In this document: piece by piece, positions 45,665 through 53,984 of the stretch
How positions within the stretch are numbered: the stretch's first letter is position 1
How the letters are laid out: every line of letters begins with the position of its first letter
Assembly (NCBI GenBank): GCA_030378035.1
Contig: JAUCGI010000002.1
Coordinates: 1 to 64,000, forward strand
Reading direction: 5' to 3'
From: Desulfobacterales bacterium HSG2
GTDB lineage: Bacteria; Desulfobacterota; Desulfobacteria; Desulfobacterales; 4be13
Length of the DNA stretch: 64,000 nt
The notes under the pieces: model-generated
The model's input: the letters and a program-made list of their open reading frames with translations, nothing else
Databases searched by the model: none
Told to the model about the DNA's origin: nothing
Made by a program: the position numbers and the translations under genes

Positions 45665-46963
45665 TTACCCTTCTTCGCCGATTTCTTTTTTTTCATGGAT
45701 TTCAAAATACTTTTGCTGAATGTCGGATGAGACATCGCTCAATGTGTCCCATCGAATGCCGTAATCCTCGTCTTTGAGCGAGTGTAACTTGTCATTTTTC
45801 ATTTCGTATGCACTCACCTGGTCCATGGAAAGAAAGGCCCGCGGGTCTTTCAGGTACGATGAGGCGGCCTGTTCCCTCAGTATTTCAGGGGTCTCAACGG
45901 CACCGCTGACCAGATTGTTGAGATGCGCCAGCAGATAGGGGCTGTGGGTTGTGATGAGTATCCTGACCCCGAGACTGATCATGATGCCGAACACCTCCAG
46001 CAGTTTTGCCTGGGATTCCGGGTGCAGGTTCATTTCCGGCTCGTCTATGACAATAAAATCATTTATCTTGGCCCTGTAACGGAGATACAGAATCAGAGGT
46101 GTCAGTTGTCTGATGGCTGATGATGCGTTATATAAATCAATATCAAGTCCCTGCTTCACCCTGATTCTGATCTCTTTCCCTCCGAGCTTCACGGGTTCCA
46201 GATATACCTTATTTCTCTCTTGCATCTGCTGTTCGATGTCATCTGCCAGTTTTCGGAATTCCGGTCCGGCATCAGGTTCTCTGGCCATTTCCACATCGGT
46301 CAGGAAATCCAGAAAATCCTCAATGGGTTGCGGATATCCGATACTCTGGGCTTTCACCAGATCGATATCATTTTTATTGAATCCGCGGTGACTGAAAATC
46401 TGGCGTTGTGTGTCTTTCATAAGTTTGTAGCGTCTGTTGGAAAGCAGCTTATAGGTGAGAATCAGAGTGTTGCGTTCCGCTGGCAAGGCCAGAGGCGTCG
46501 GGAAAAGTAGTTTGGAAATATCAATATCTTCCACTATAATATCCTCATCCCCCATGAAATCCGGGTCAAGACCGGGAATGACGGGAATATTTCGTGAACT
46601 CTGTTGTTTTCTCCGGTCAAAAAGTTTTTTCAAATTTTCTTCTATTTCCTCTTTTGAAATGTTGAAATTCAGTTTTGTATTGTCAAATAACTTGTGGCTG
46701 GAATCCTGGAAAAAATTTCCCAGATCCAATGGGATATACTCTTTTTGGTGTTCGGATAGCTGGGAGAAAATATCCGTCGGTAATGGCTGGAAGTCCTCTT
46801 CGCCAGCTTCAATTTCCGAACTACCGAGCCGTTCCCATAGCGCATAAACGGAATAGGCAATGTATGTTTTGTTCGAGTTGTTCGGGCCGATGATGACCGT
46901 CAGCGGCCGCAAATCCAGTTCGGTTTCCCTGATTTTTCCAAGATTGTAAAATTTGATGTTCAT
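45665..46963 (-). CDS. AAA/ABC-type ATPase of the OLD/AAA_21 kind (left)
   Basis: The 432-residue ATPase has a Walker A at 26-33 reading GPNNSNKT (the usual form is GPNNSGKT/S). It also has a signature-like SSAIRQL at 281-287, Walker B FIVIDEPE at 303-310 and the H-loop TTHSPY at 338-343. These features define the RecF/OLD-like ABC ATPase fold found in many defence systems (Wadjet-, Gabija- and PARIS-type partners), here without a TOPRIM domain. The Gly-to-Asn change in the P-loop is unusual and may affect ATP binding. It follows another such ATPase by 120 bp on the same strand. Confidence 0.8.
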   Translation of the reverse strand: MNIKFYNLGKIRETELDLRPLTVIIGPNNSNKTYIAYSVYALWERLGSSEIEAGEEDFQPLPTDIFSQLSEHQKEYIPLDLGNFFQDSSHKLFDNTKLNFNISKEEIEENLKKLFDRRKQQSSRNIPVIPGLDPDFMGDEDIIVEDIDISKLLFPTPLALPAERNTLILTYKLLSNRRYKLMKDTQRQIFSHRGFNKNDIDLVKAQSIGYPQPIEDFLDFLTDVEMAREPDAGPEFRKLADDIEQQMQERNKVYLEPVKLGGKEIRIRVKQGLDIDLYNASSAIRQLTPLILYLRYRAKINDFIVIDEPEMNLHPESQAKLLEVFGIMISLGVRILITTHSPYLLAHLNNLVSGAVETPEILREQAASSYLKDPRAFLSMDQVSAYEMKNDKLHSLKDEDYGIRWDTLSDVSSDIQQKYFEIHEKKEIGEEG

Positions 46964-47083
46964 TTTTCACCTTCTATATTATTTAGCACCTTTGTCTCAC
47001 AAGTGGTATCTGCACATTCACGTTCCATGAATCGTTTCCAATGATTTGCAGAAAAGCTATCTGCCCTCTGACTCTCAAGCCAT

Positions 47084-48265
47084 CTAAAAATTTTTGGGAA
47101 GACCGCCCAAATATCCCCGCATCCACATCTCAGACAATTTCAATTTCTCATCCGCATCCGGCTTCATCTTTATACGTTTAACCCGTGTTTTCCCTCCTTC
47201 GCCTCTGTCAACAATGAAAAGCCTCTGCTCATTATCATTCAGATTGATACCATCCAGCACAGCAGGGTTATGGGTGGTGATCAGCACCTGCTTGTTGTTC
47301 GTATCTGAAAGATGAGACAATTCTTTGATCAGTGCGCGGCATATTCTCGGGTTCAGGCTGGACTCAATATTGTCTATCGCAAAGAGAGACGGCGTCTTTT
47401 TGCTGATAAACAGGGCCAGATAAAATAAGACATACAGCACACCGTCATTGGCGTTCTCAGCGGAAAAAATGTTGTTCATGTCTTTTTTCTGCATGAATCT
47501 GTCTTTGAAATACAAAATGGAATTGCTTCTGCCCAGTTTGTGTCCTTTGAATTTGAAAACATCTTTTTCATCAATGAGAATCTCATCCAACCAGCGTATC
47601 ATATAATTGTAGCGGATCAGTTGTTCCCATTCCGCTTGGGTAAACTGGGAAAGCAGAATGTCAAGACTTTCTCCGTTAATACCCAGGGGCATTTTCTTAC
47701 TTTCCGATCTGACACCTCTCAGGGCCTTGGTATTCAGATTGAAAATCAGATAGTTTGTCAATCCGGAAAGGTCACTGACAAGCCATTCTGTAAGAATCCG
47801 TTTGTTGCCAATGCCTGTTTTATGTACAATCTTAAATGTCGCATCTTTGCTGATCTTATCCAGCATCGAAGAATGCAGATGTGTTTCAGATTCGTCAATG
47901 AGGAGTATTCCTCCCTCATCCTTCCATTTTGAATATATATCCTCCTCATTTTCACAGTGCAATGCTGTCGGGATATTCACTTTCTCATCCCCTTCCTGAA
48001 ATTCCAGGTCAATAATTATTTTCTTATTCTGCCTTAACCGGGTGAAGGAACTGAAAGTCAGACTCGGCTTGACAACCCTGACTCCTCTGTTATACAGCCC
48101 CTCCACATCCAAATCCGATGCTTTGGAAGCGCCTGCCATTGCCAATGCCTCCAAAATATTTGATTTGCCGCATCCGTTTTCGCCGATAAATATGTTCATT
48201 CTGCCTAACTCAGTCGTAATATCATGGACAGACTTGTAGTTTTTTACGGTTATTTTCCTTAGCAT
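47084..48265 (-). CDS. RecF/OLD-like AAA ATPase (left)
   Basis: The 393-residue protein starts LRKITVKNYKSVHDIT, the standard opening of these ATPases. Walker A GENGCGKS is at 28-35, and near the C-terminus come Walker B LFAIDNIESSLNP and the H-loop ITTHNPAVLDG. In Walker B an Asn stands where the catalytic Glu-rich DEPE is expected (AIDNIE), so hydrolysis chemistry may differ. The middle contains GGILLIDESETHLHSS, which looks like a second D-E motif. It is likely part of the conflict cassette, but the partner nuclease is uncertain. Confidence 0.78.
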   Translation of the reverse strand: MLRKITVKNYKSVHDITTELGRMNIFIGENGCGKSNILEALAMAGASKASDLDVEGLYNRGVRVVKPSLTFSSFTRLRQNKKIIIDLEFQEGDEKVNIPTALHCENEEDIYSKWKDEGGILLIDESETHLHSSMLDKISKDATFKIVHKTGIGNKRILTEWLVSDLSGLTNYLIFNLNTKALRGVRSESKKMPLGINGESLDILLSQFTQAEWEQLIRYNYMIRWLDEILIDEKDVFKFKGHKLGRSNSILYFKDRFMQKKDMNNIFSAENANDGVLYVLFYLALFISKKTPSLFAIDNIESSLNPRICRALIKELSHLSDTNNKQVLITTHNPAVLDGINLNDNEQRLFIVDRGEGGKTRVKRIKMKPDADEKLKLSEMWMRGYLGGLPKNF

Positions 48266-48325
48266 AAATTTTTACAGCCTTTTCCGAATTCTTTAATTAC
48301 CTGGCCATAAATTTTCGGGTATCTT

Positions 48326-48468
48326 GGATGTGTCCCATCTACCCATCATGTCAAATTGAAAGACGGACATTTTCCGACTTCGGTAGCTGTGGATTCCGGG
48401 TCAAAACTGAAAAAATGTCCCATTTTTTCAGTTTTGCCCGGAATGACAGGTGGAGGTGGGACACACCC
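48326..48468. mobile_element. 143-bp MITE with 8-bp target duplication (left)
   Basis: The element begins GGATGTGTCCCATCT and ends in the inverted match AGGTGGGACACACCC. It is flanked by the direct repeat GGTATCTT at 48318-48325 and 48469-48476. Its interior includes the dispersed GGATTCCGGGTC hairpin (48391-48450). There is no coding capacity. It sits between an intact ATPase and a broken one, so insertion or an associated deletion may have destroyed the latter. Confidence 0.8.
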
Positions 48469-48493
48469 GGTATCTTCCTTATAATGGAAAATA

Positions 48494-48670
48494 CTACTGA
48501 AAAACTTTTGGCCAAGTACTTACAAGGAAATTTTTGCCCACTGTCGAGGCCGAGAGCGAGAGCGACCGCTTCCAGAAAGTTCGTCTTTCCGAGTTGTTTT
48601 CGCCGATGAGCACGTTGGCTCTGTCGAGTTTCAGTTCCGGAGATTTTACTGACTTGTAATTTTTTATCAT
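48494..48670 (-). pseudogene. Frameshifted ATPase N-terminus remnant (left)
   Basis: The frame starts MIKNYKSVKSPELKLDRANV and reaches the P-loop as GENNSERRTF. Restoring one G in the TCGGAAAG run turns it into GENNSGKTNFLEAVALALGL, the proper Walker A of a RecF-like ATPase. Similarity ends about 20 codons later. The ATG overlaps the stop of the membrane protein gene (ATGA at 48667-48670), so the ATPase was once the next gene in the operon. Confidence 0.75.
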
Positions 48671-49611
48671 TTCACAAACACCGGGTCCGATTTATCCGAC
48701 CCCCGGAACAGATAAGCCGTGAGTTTCTCCCCGTCCTGTTTCTCATCTGCCGGATTCTCAGGCAGGGGCCACCGAAGGGATTTGTAGAGCAGGTGGCGGT
48801 GCAGGTCGAATGCGGATTCCACCAACTGGCCGTAAGTTTTGGCGGCCTGAAATATCCAGCGATATGCGAGCCACATACCGACGATACTTACGGGAACGGC
48901 CCACAATGTCCAGATTGTCCAGATTATGAACAGTGCGCTCCATGTCCAGATCCGCACGGTTGAATCAAGATGATCCCGTGCTTCCGCGAGTTCTCTTTTC
49001 ACATGATCCGGAAGCACCAGCCACAGCCGGGGCCAGCAGACAAACGCGTTGAGTCCGTATTTCTCCCGGGGACGCAGTTCTGTGGCGCGGAGAAGATTGC
49101 CCAGCCGGGTGGGCATCCGCTCTCTCTCATCATTCGGTATGCATTCCAGACGCCATTCCAGTTGTGCGAGTTCCCTGAGTTCGCTTTTGTTCAGCGTGTC
49201 AGGGGCATCCTCGTGCCTACCCGAGAGTTCCTGATAGCGATTCTCCTGCTCTTCAAATTCCAATTCCCGCCTCCGCATCAGCCAGTTCCAAAACCGGCGG
49301 GGATGGCGGTGGTATCCTTCCAGAAAGCGCAGCACCGGCAAATCAGAGCGGCTGAGTATGCTGGAAAACGCGGCAACCAGCACGATCACCATGAATATGC
49401 CCAGCAGCGCGGGCACGGGTTTCAGGAATCCGCCGAGCCGTTCCCACAGGGTGAGCCATTCGATGTTCCAGAACTCGGATTCCCAGTCCCAGTCGGAAAC
49501 CCACGCGGCAAGTCCGCCGAGCCAGAAGAGTATCCCGGATTTCAGCAGTATCGAGGCCCAGCGTTCCAGGGGGCTGCTGACCCATCCCTCTCCGAAATCA
49601 GATGCCATCAT
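48667..49611 (-). CDS. Membrane protein of the conflict cassette (left)
   Basis: The 314-residue protein has membrane helices at about 22-39, 68-86 and 221-255 (IWTWSALFIIWTIWTLWAVP then VSIVGMWLAYRWIF). A cytoplasmic middle contains RLGNLLRATELRPREKYGLN followed by AFVCWPRLWLVLPDHVKREL. From memory, the pattern RLGN-LRA-E ... KYG ... WPRLW recurs in uncharacterised membrane proteins of cyanobacteria and actinobacteria. The start (ATGATG) overlaps the stop of the upstream zinc protein, and its end overlaps the ATPase remnant. This coupling suggests a membrane effector or anchor of the system. Confidence 0.72.
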   Translation of the reverse strand: MMASDFGEGWVSSPLERWASILLKSGILFWLGGLAAWVSDWDWESEFWNIEWLTLWERLGGFLKPVPALLGIFMVIVLVAAFSSILSRSDLPVLRFLEGYHRHPRRFWNWLMRRRELEFEEQENRYQELSGRHEDAPDTLNKSELRELAQLEWRLECIPNDERERMPTRLGNLLRATELRPREKYGLNAFVCWPRLWLVLPDHVKRELAEARDHLDSTVRIWTWSALFIIWTIWTLWAVPVSIVGMWLAYRWIFQAAKTYGQLVESAFDLHRHLLYKSLRWPLPENPADEKQDGEKLTAYLFRGSDKSDPVFVK

Positions 49612-49997
49612 GACTTAACTCCGTTCGCCGGAACCAGGGCTTCGCTGTTGCAACAGGTCGGAATCCTCTGTCCCACGTTTCTGCGGAACCACCAGCGGTT
49701 GCAGCAGGGGCAGATGTATTTTTCCCGTCCCGGGACATTTCCGCCCTCTCCGGGCAGTTTTTTATAAGATTTTCTCACATCGTCCGGGTTCAGAAACCTG
49801 TGGGTCCATTCCCGTACGGTTTTGTTGCCGCACAGCAGGTTCTCAATCTGTCTTTCCGCGGCTTTGTCTGATTCGGCTTTTGTCAGAAGCGCGTCCAGCT
49901 TGCGGTCAAGTGCCTCTGCCTCTGTGTCATCAAGCAGTTCTCTGAGATGGAAGCGGATGGTGTGTGCCGCGTCCAGAATATCCGGTTCTTTTGACAT
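49608..49997 (-). CDS. CATRA-associated-small-protein-like protein with zinc ribbon (left)
   Basis: The first 70 residues form a helical module (DAAHTIRFHLRELLDDTEAE, LDRKLDALLTKA, VREWTHRFLN). By recall this resembles the CATRA-associated small protein family described in NTP-dependent biological conflict systems. The C-terminal half has Cys96, Cys98, Cys99, Cys115 and Cys116 (CPCC ... TCC), a short zinc-ribbon pattern. AAGGAGGAACAGGC precedes the ATG. The stop overlaps the membrane protein start by four bases. The family match is from memory and needs a profile search. Confidence 0.6.
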   Translation of the reverse strand: MSKEPDILDAAHTIRFHLRELLDDTEAEALDRKLDALLTKAESDKAAERQIENLLCGNKTVREWTHRFLNPDDVRKSYKKLPGEGGNVPGREKYICPCCNRWWFRRNVGQRIPTCCNSEALVPANGVKS

Positions 49998-50036
49998 GCC
50001 TGTTCCTCCTTGGTTGTTGTTCGTTGTTTCCTGAGT

Positions 50037-50612
50037 CTAAATTCTGTCAAAAATCTGATTCAACGCATCGTACATTTCATCGATCCTTAATCCTGATTCT
50101 TTTCCCACATTCGCCCTTTTTCCGTGAGAAAGCCAGTTTCTGTGTTCAATGATCTCCGTCAGCTTCTCAAACAGGTCTTCAGGTATCTTATTCTCCAACA
50201 GTTTTTTCACTCCCGACAAGTTGCGGATATCCTCCCGGTCTTTGACAAATGATGACGAGGCAATGTAAAAAGGGATTGGTTCTCTTTTTGAGAGCCTTTT
50301 CTCATATCCGTCCTCAACAACATTTTTTATCTCTCCGTAAGCATTGCCGATTCTCCGGAACACACTCTTTTCAAAGGTTGCGACAATGTCCAGGATACAA
50401 AATTCTGTGATTTTCCGTTGTAATGAGTCAAAATGCTCATTGATGATATCCCTTTTGTCTCTTTTCCTGATCTTTTTGTCCGTTGAAAATATCTTTCCGG
50501 CAACAGGGCTGTTCGGGGATCTGAGAGCAGCCTCCCGGGATGCGGAGCAAATTTCCCTCAGATCATTATATGTCCGAATCGCCTCTTTCAAAGTCTCTTT
50601 GGTGCCTTTCAT
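50037..50612 (-). CDS. HEPN-like protein, putative RNase (left)
   Basis: The start at 50612 overlaps the stop of the upstream gene (ATGA) and gives 191 residues. Two further in-frame ATGs lie 12 and 24 bases upstream. The all-helical sequence carries EHRNWLSHGKR with R158 and H163, the R-X4-H catalytic motif of HEPN ribonucleases, preceded by long amphipathic helices. HEPN proteins act as RNA-cleaving toxins or effectors in toxin-antitoxin, abortive-infection and CRISPR systems. The upstream neighbour has a ribbon-helix-helix antitoxin-like start, which fits a regulated toxin pair. Confidence 0.7.
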   Translation of the reverse strand: MKGTKETLKEAIRTYNDLREICSASREAALRSPNSPVAGKIFSTDKKIRKRDKRDIINEHFDSLQRKITEFCILDIVATFEKSVFRRIGNAYGEIKNVVEDGYEKRLSKREPIPFYIASSSFVKDREDIRNLSGVKKLLENKIPEDLFEKLTEIIEHRNWLSHGKRANVGKESGLRIDEMYDALNQIFDRI

Positions 50613-51316
50613 ATTTCTGCCCATTTTTCCAACCATCCGTTCAGCAGTTTTTCAAATGTGTTCCGGGTGAACGGAAACTTGTCCCGCTCGTCACTGCTTT
50701 TCCACAGTTCCCATCGTAAATGCCTATCCTCATTCTCGATGAGCAGAAGCAGAACCTTTTCCTCTCTGTGTCCCCTGAAATACAAATCCGCCTTGCCGAA
50801 AGCGCCGATGATGTTTGTTCCTGTGGGTTCGATTATGATCCGGGATCCCCCGGCAAAACACAGTTCCATAATGCTGATGTTTTCAGAAAAATCCTCATGT
50901 TCGATGTGTTCCAACTGAGAATATTCAACAGACATATAGCCCGCCTCGGTCAGTTCTCCGAACCATTCCTCGATGTTTTCATACAGCCTGCGAACCTCGG
51001 CGATCCATGTCATTCTCTCTTTTTCCGTGTCATCCGCACGGTCCCTGTGTTTTTCGGCCAGTCTGGCCACTCTTTCTCTGAATTGCATAGAAATATCCGT
51101 TTTTACTGCATGTTCACTGCTGGAAATGCCCCCGATATGCTCTTCAGGATAATCCGTCAGCGTCTCCTTTTTTTCTTCCGTTTCTCCGCCGGTTTCCGGA
51201 GAGGGAAGAAAATATTCCCGTAACGCTTTAAGCGCAAGGGTATCGGGAGGTAATCCCTGAGTTCTGGCATATTCGGCCAGTGCAGTTTCAATGTCGGATG
51301 TAAGTTGTATTTGCAT
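50609..51316 (-). CDS. RHH-type antitoxin-like N-terminus fused to unknown C-terminal domain (left)
   Basis: The first 40 residues (MQIQLTSDIETALAEYARTQ, LPPDTLALKALREYFLP) match the short ribbon-helix-helix start of antitoxin-like proteins. A charged linker follows. A C-terminal domain of about 120 residues (IEEWFGELTEAGYMSVEYSQ ... GSRIIIEPTGTNIIGAFGKA) resembles nothing I know. It is the first gene of the operon, with AGGGAGAATAAA upstream, and overlaps the HEPN gene. It may repress the operon and bind the HEPN protein. Its promoter must lie in the about 95 bp before the 51-bp repeat array. Confidence 0.7.
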   Translation of the reverse strand: MQIQLTSDIETALAEYARTQGLPPDTLALKALREYFLPSPETGGETEEKKETLTDYPEEHIGGISSSEHAVKTDISMQFRERVARLAEKHRDRADDTEKERMTWIAEVRRLYENIEEWFGELTEAGYMSVEYSQLEHIEHEDFSENISIMELCFAGGSRIIIEPTGTNIIGAFGKADLYFRGHREEKVLLLLIENEDRHLRWELWKSSDERDKFPFTRNTFEKLLNGWLEKWAEI

Positions 51317-51411
51317 TTTATTCTCCCTATTTAAAAATGTGTGTCATTTCACCCTATGAGCTTATCTCCAGATTCTCAAACCTGGGAATGGAACTGATCT
51401 CCTGAAATGTC

Positions 51412-51937
51412 AGTCAGTCAGAGGTCCGTAGGACCGCCATGTTTGTAGAAACCGTCGGATGCCGCCAGTCAGAGGTCCGTAGGACCGCCATGTTTGTAGA
51501 AACCGTCGGATGCCGTCAGTCAGAGGTCCGTAGGACCGCCATGTTTGTAGAAACCGTCGGATGCCGTCAGTCAGAGGTCCGTAGGACCGCCATGTTTGTA
51601 GAAACCGTCGGATGCCGCCAGTCAGAGGTCCGTAGGACCGCCATGTTTGTAGAAACCGTCGGATGCCGTCAGTCAGAGGCCCGTAGGGCCGGCATGTTTG
51701 TAGAAACGACAGATCACCGCCGGACAGAGTAGAAACGGTAGGGCCGCCATGTTTGTAGAAACGGCAGATCACCGCCAGTCAGAGGCCCGTAGGGCTGGCA
51801 TGTTTGTAGAAACGGCAGATCACCGCCAGTCAGAGGCCCGTAGGGCTGGCATGTTTGTAGAAACGGCAGGGCCGGCATGTTTGTAGAAACGGCAGGGTCG
51901 GCATGTTTGTAGAAACGGCAGATCACCGCCGGTCAGA
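51412..51937 (+). repeat. 51-bp tandem repeat array, forward half
   Basis: Five canonical 51-bp units contain a GGTCC-GTA-GGACC hairpin and CATGTTTGTAGAAACC. They are followed by several diverged units (AGGCCCGTAGGGC, GAAACGGCAGATCACCGCC) and partial units. Units alternate between GCCGCCAG and GCCGTCAG variants. The length is divisible by three and free of stops, so frames of 17-residue repeats appear on both strands and are not taken as genes. There are no unique spacers, so it is not a CRISPR array. Confidence 0.9.
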
Positions 51938-52180
51938 TTCTACAAACATGGCGGTCCTACGGACCTCTGACTGGCGGCATCCGACGGTTTCTACAAACAT
52001 GGCGGTCCTACGGACCTCTGACTGACGGCATCCGACGGTTTCTACAAACATGGCGGTCCTACGGACCTCTGACTGGCGGCATCCGACGGTTTCTACAAAC
52101 ATGGCGGTCCTACGGACCTCTGACTGGCGGCATCCGACGGTTTCCACAAACATGGCGGTCCTACGGACCTCTGACTGACT
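51938..52180 (-). repeat. 51-bp tandem repeat array, inverted half
   Basis: About five canonical units in opposite orientation begin at ATTCTACAAACATGGCGG, the point where the array flips. They are fewer than in the forward half, and their GCCGC/GCCGT variant order differs. One base differs in the outermost unit (CCACAAAC instead of CTACAAAC, 52145). These are the only visible differences between the two sides of the palindrome. Confidence 0.9.
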
Positions 52181-52275
52181 GACATTTCAGGAGATCAGTT
52201 CCATTCCCAGGTTTGAGAATCTGGAGATAAGCTCATAGGGTGAAATGACACACATTTTTAAATAGGGAGAATAAA

Positions 52276-52983
52276 ATGCAAATACAACTTACATCCGACA
52301 TTGAAACTGCACTGGCCGAATATGCCAGAACTCAGGGATTACCTCCCGATACCCTTGCGCTTAAAGCGTTACGGGAATATTTTCTTCCCTCTCCGGAAAC
52401 CGGCGGAGAAACGGAAGAAAAAAAGGAGACGCTGACGGATTATCCTGAAGAGCATATCGGGGGCATTTCCAGCAGTGAACATGCAGTAAAAACGGATATT
52501 TCTATGCAATTCAGAGAAAGAGTGGCCAGACTGGCCGAAAAACACAGGGACCGTGCGGATGACACGGAAAAAGAGAGAATGACATGGATCGCCGAGGTTC
52601 GCAGGCTGTATGAAAACATCGAGGAATGGTTCGGAGAACTGACCGAGGCGGGCTATATGTCTGTTGAATATTCTCAGTTGGAACACATCGAACATGAGGA
52701 TTTTTCTGAAAACATCAGCATTATGGAACTGTGTTTTGCCGGGGGATCCCGGATCATAATCGAACCCACAGGAACAAACATCATCGGCGCTTTCGGCAAG
52801 GCGGATTTGTATTTCAGGGGACACAGAGAGGAAAAGGTTCTGCTTCTGCTCATCGAGAATGAGGATAGGCATTTACGATGGGAACTGTGGAAAAGCAGTG
52901 ACGAGCGGGACAAGTTTCCGTTCACCCGGAACACATTTGAAAAACTGCTGAACGGATGGTTGGAAAAATGGGCAGAAATATGA
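52276..52983 (+). CDS. RHH-type antitoxin-like fusion protein (right copy)
   Basis: This 235-residue protein is identical to that at 50609-51316. It has a ribbon-helix-helix-like N-terminus (about 1-40), a charged linker and an unrecognised C-terminal domain rich in charged and aromatic residues. The ribosome site AGGGAGAATAAA and the leader (52181-52275) are also identical, so both copies should be expressed from divergent promoters on either side of the 51-bp array. The last codons overlap the HEPN gene. Confidence 0.7.
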   Translation: MQIQLTSDIETALAEYARTQGLPPDTLALKALREYFLPSPETGGETEEKKETLTDYPEEHIGGISSSEHAVKTDISMQFRERVARLAEKHRDRADDTEKERMTWIAEVRRLYENIEEWFGELTEAGYMSVEYSQLEHIEHEDFSENISIMELCFAGGSRIIIEPTGTNIIGAFGKADLYFRGHREEKVLLLLIENEDRHLRWELWKSSDERDKFPFTRNTFEKLLNGWLEKWAEI

Positions 52984-53555
52984 AAGGCACCAAAGAGACT
53001 TTGAAAGAGGCGATTCGGACATATAATGATCTGAGGGAAATTTGCTCCGCATCCCGGGAGGCTGCTCTCAGATCCCCGAACAGCCCTGTTGCCGGAAAGA
53101 TATTTTCAACGGACAAAAAGATCAGGAAAAGAGACAAAAGGGATATCATCAATGAGCATTTTGACTCATTACAACGGAAAATCACAGAATTTTGTATCCT
53201 GGACATTGTCGCAACCTTTGAAAAGAGTGTGTTCCGGAGAATCGGCAATGCTTACGGAGAGATAAAAAATGTTGTTGAGGACGGATATGAGAAAAGGCTC
53301 TCAAAAAGAGAACCAATCCCTTTTTACATTGCCTCGTCATCATTTGTCAAAGACCGGGAGGATATCCGCAACTTGTCGGGAGTGAAAAAACTGTTGGAGA
53401 ATAAGATACCTGAAGACCTGTTTGAGAAGCTGACGGAGATCATTGAACACAGAAACTGGCTTTCTCACGGAAAAAGGGCGAATGTGGGAAAAGAATCAGG
53501 ATTAAGGATCGATGAAATGTACGATGCGTTGAATCAGATTTTTGACAGAATTTAG
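52980..53555 (+). CDS. HEPN-like protein, putative RNase (right copy)
   Basis: Identical to the protein at 50037-50612, with 191 residues and the R158-X4-H163 motif in RNWLSH. Here the coupling is easy to read on the + strand: the upstream TGA at 52981-52983 lies within ATGA. If HEPN activity is toxic, two identical copies would double both toxin and its presumed RHH partner. Confidence 0.7.
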   Translation: MKGTKETLKEAIRTYNDLREICSASREAALRSPNSPVAGKIFSTDKKIRKRDKRDIINEHFDSLQRKITEFCILDIVATFEKSVFRRIGNAYGEIKNVVEDGYEKRLSKREPIPFYIASSSFVKDREDIRNLSGVKKLLENKIPEDLFEKLTEIIEHRNWLSHGKRANVGKESGLRIDEMYDALNQIFDRI

Positions 53556-53594
53556 ACTCAGGAAACAACGAACAACAACCAAGGAGGAACAGGC

Positions 53595-53984
53595 ATGTCA
53601 AAAGAACCGGATATTCTGGACGCGGCACACACCATCCGCTTCCATCTCAGAGAACTGCTTGATGACACAGAGGCAGAGGCACTTGACCGCAAGCTGGACG
53701 CGCTTCTGACAAAAGCCGAATCAGACAAAGCCGCGGAAAGACAGATTGAGAACCTGCTGTGCGGCAACAAAACCGTACGGGAATGGACCCACAGGTTTCT
53801 GAACCCGGACGATGTGAGAAAATCTTATAAAAAACTGCCCGGAGAGGGCGGAAATGTCCCGGGACGGGAAAAATACATCTGCCCCTGCTGCAACCGCTGG
53901 TGGTTCCGCAGAAACGTGGGACAGAGGATTCCGACCTGTTGCAACAGCGAAGCCCTGGTTCCGGCGAACGGAGTTAAGTCATGA
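53595..53984 (+). CDS. CATRA-associated-small-protein-like zinc protein (right copy)
   Basis: Identical to the product of 49608-49997: a helical module of about 70 residues and a CPCC ... TCC ribbon in 129 residues. A strong AAGGAGGAACAGGC precedes the ATG, 39 bases after the HEPN stop. This is the only strong ribosome site inside the first four genes of the operon, so this gene may be translated at a higher rate than its neighbours. Confidence 0.6.
   Translation: MSKEPDILDAAHTIRFHLRELLDDTEAEALDRKLDALLTKAESDKAAERQIENLLCGNKTVREWTHRFLNPDDVRKSYKKLPGEGGNVPGREKYICPCCNRWWFRRNVGQRIPTCCNSEALVPANGVKS

Larger units (their letters stand above)
39592..51446. repeat. Left arm of giant inverted repeat
   Basis: Every position x in this interval corresponds to position 103592-x on the other strand at 52146-64000. 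All genes, the intergenic MITE, the simple-repeat tracts and the frameshifted remnant were found in identical form. Spot checks of non-coding stretches (42421-42470, 46981-47030, 45481-45540, 40050-40130) showed no difference. The inner edge was taken as the base before the first mismatch (51447 against 52145). The outer edge is unknown because the right arm is cut at 64000. Confidence 0.93.

Noticed and set aside
51439-52153. Frames with 17-residue repeats (MFVETVGCRQSEVRRTA and its mirror)
   Set aside because: The 51-bp unit is a multiple of three without stops, so both strands and both halves are open. There are no start signals, and the frames are confined to the array.
51412-52180. Possible CRISPR array
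   Set aside because: Units are contiguous and nearly identical with no unique spacers, no cas genes are present and the orientation flips.
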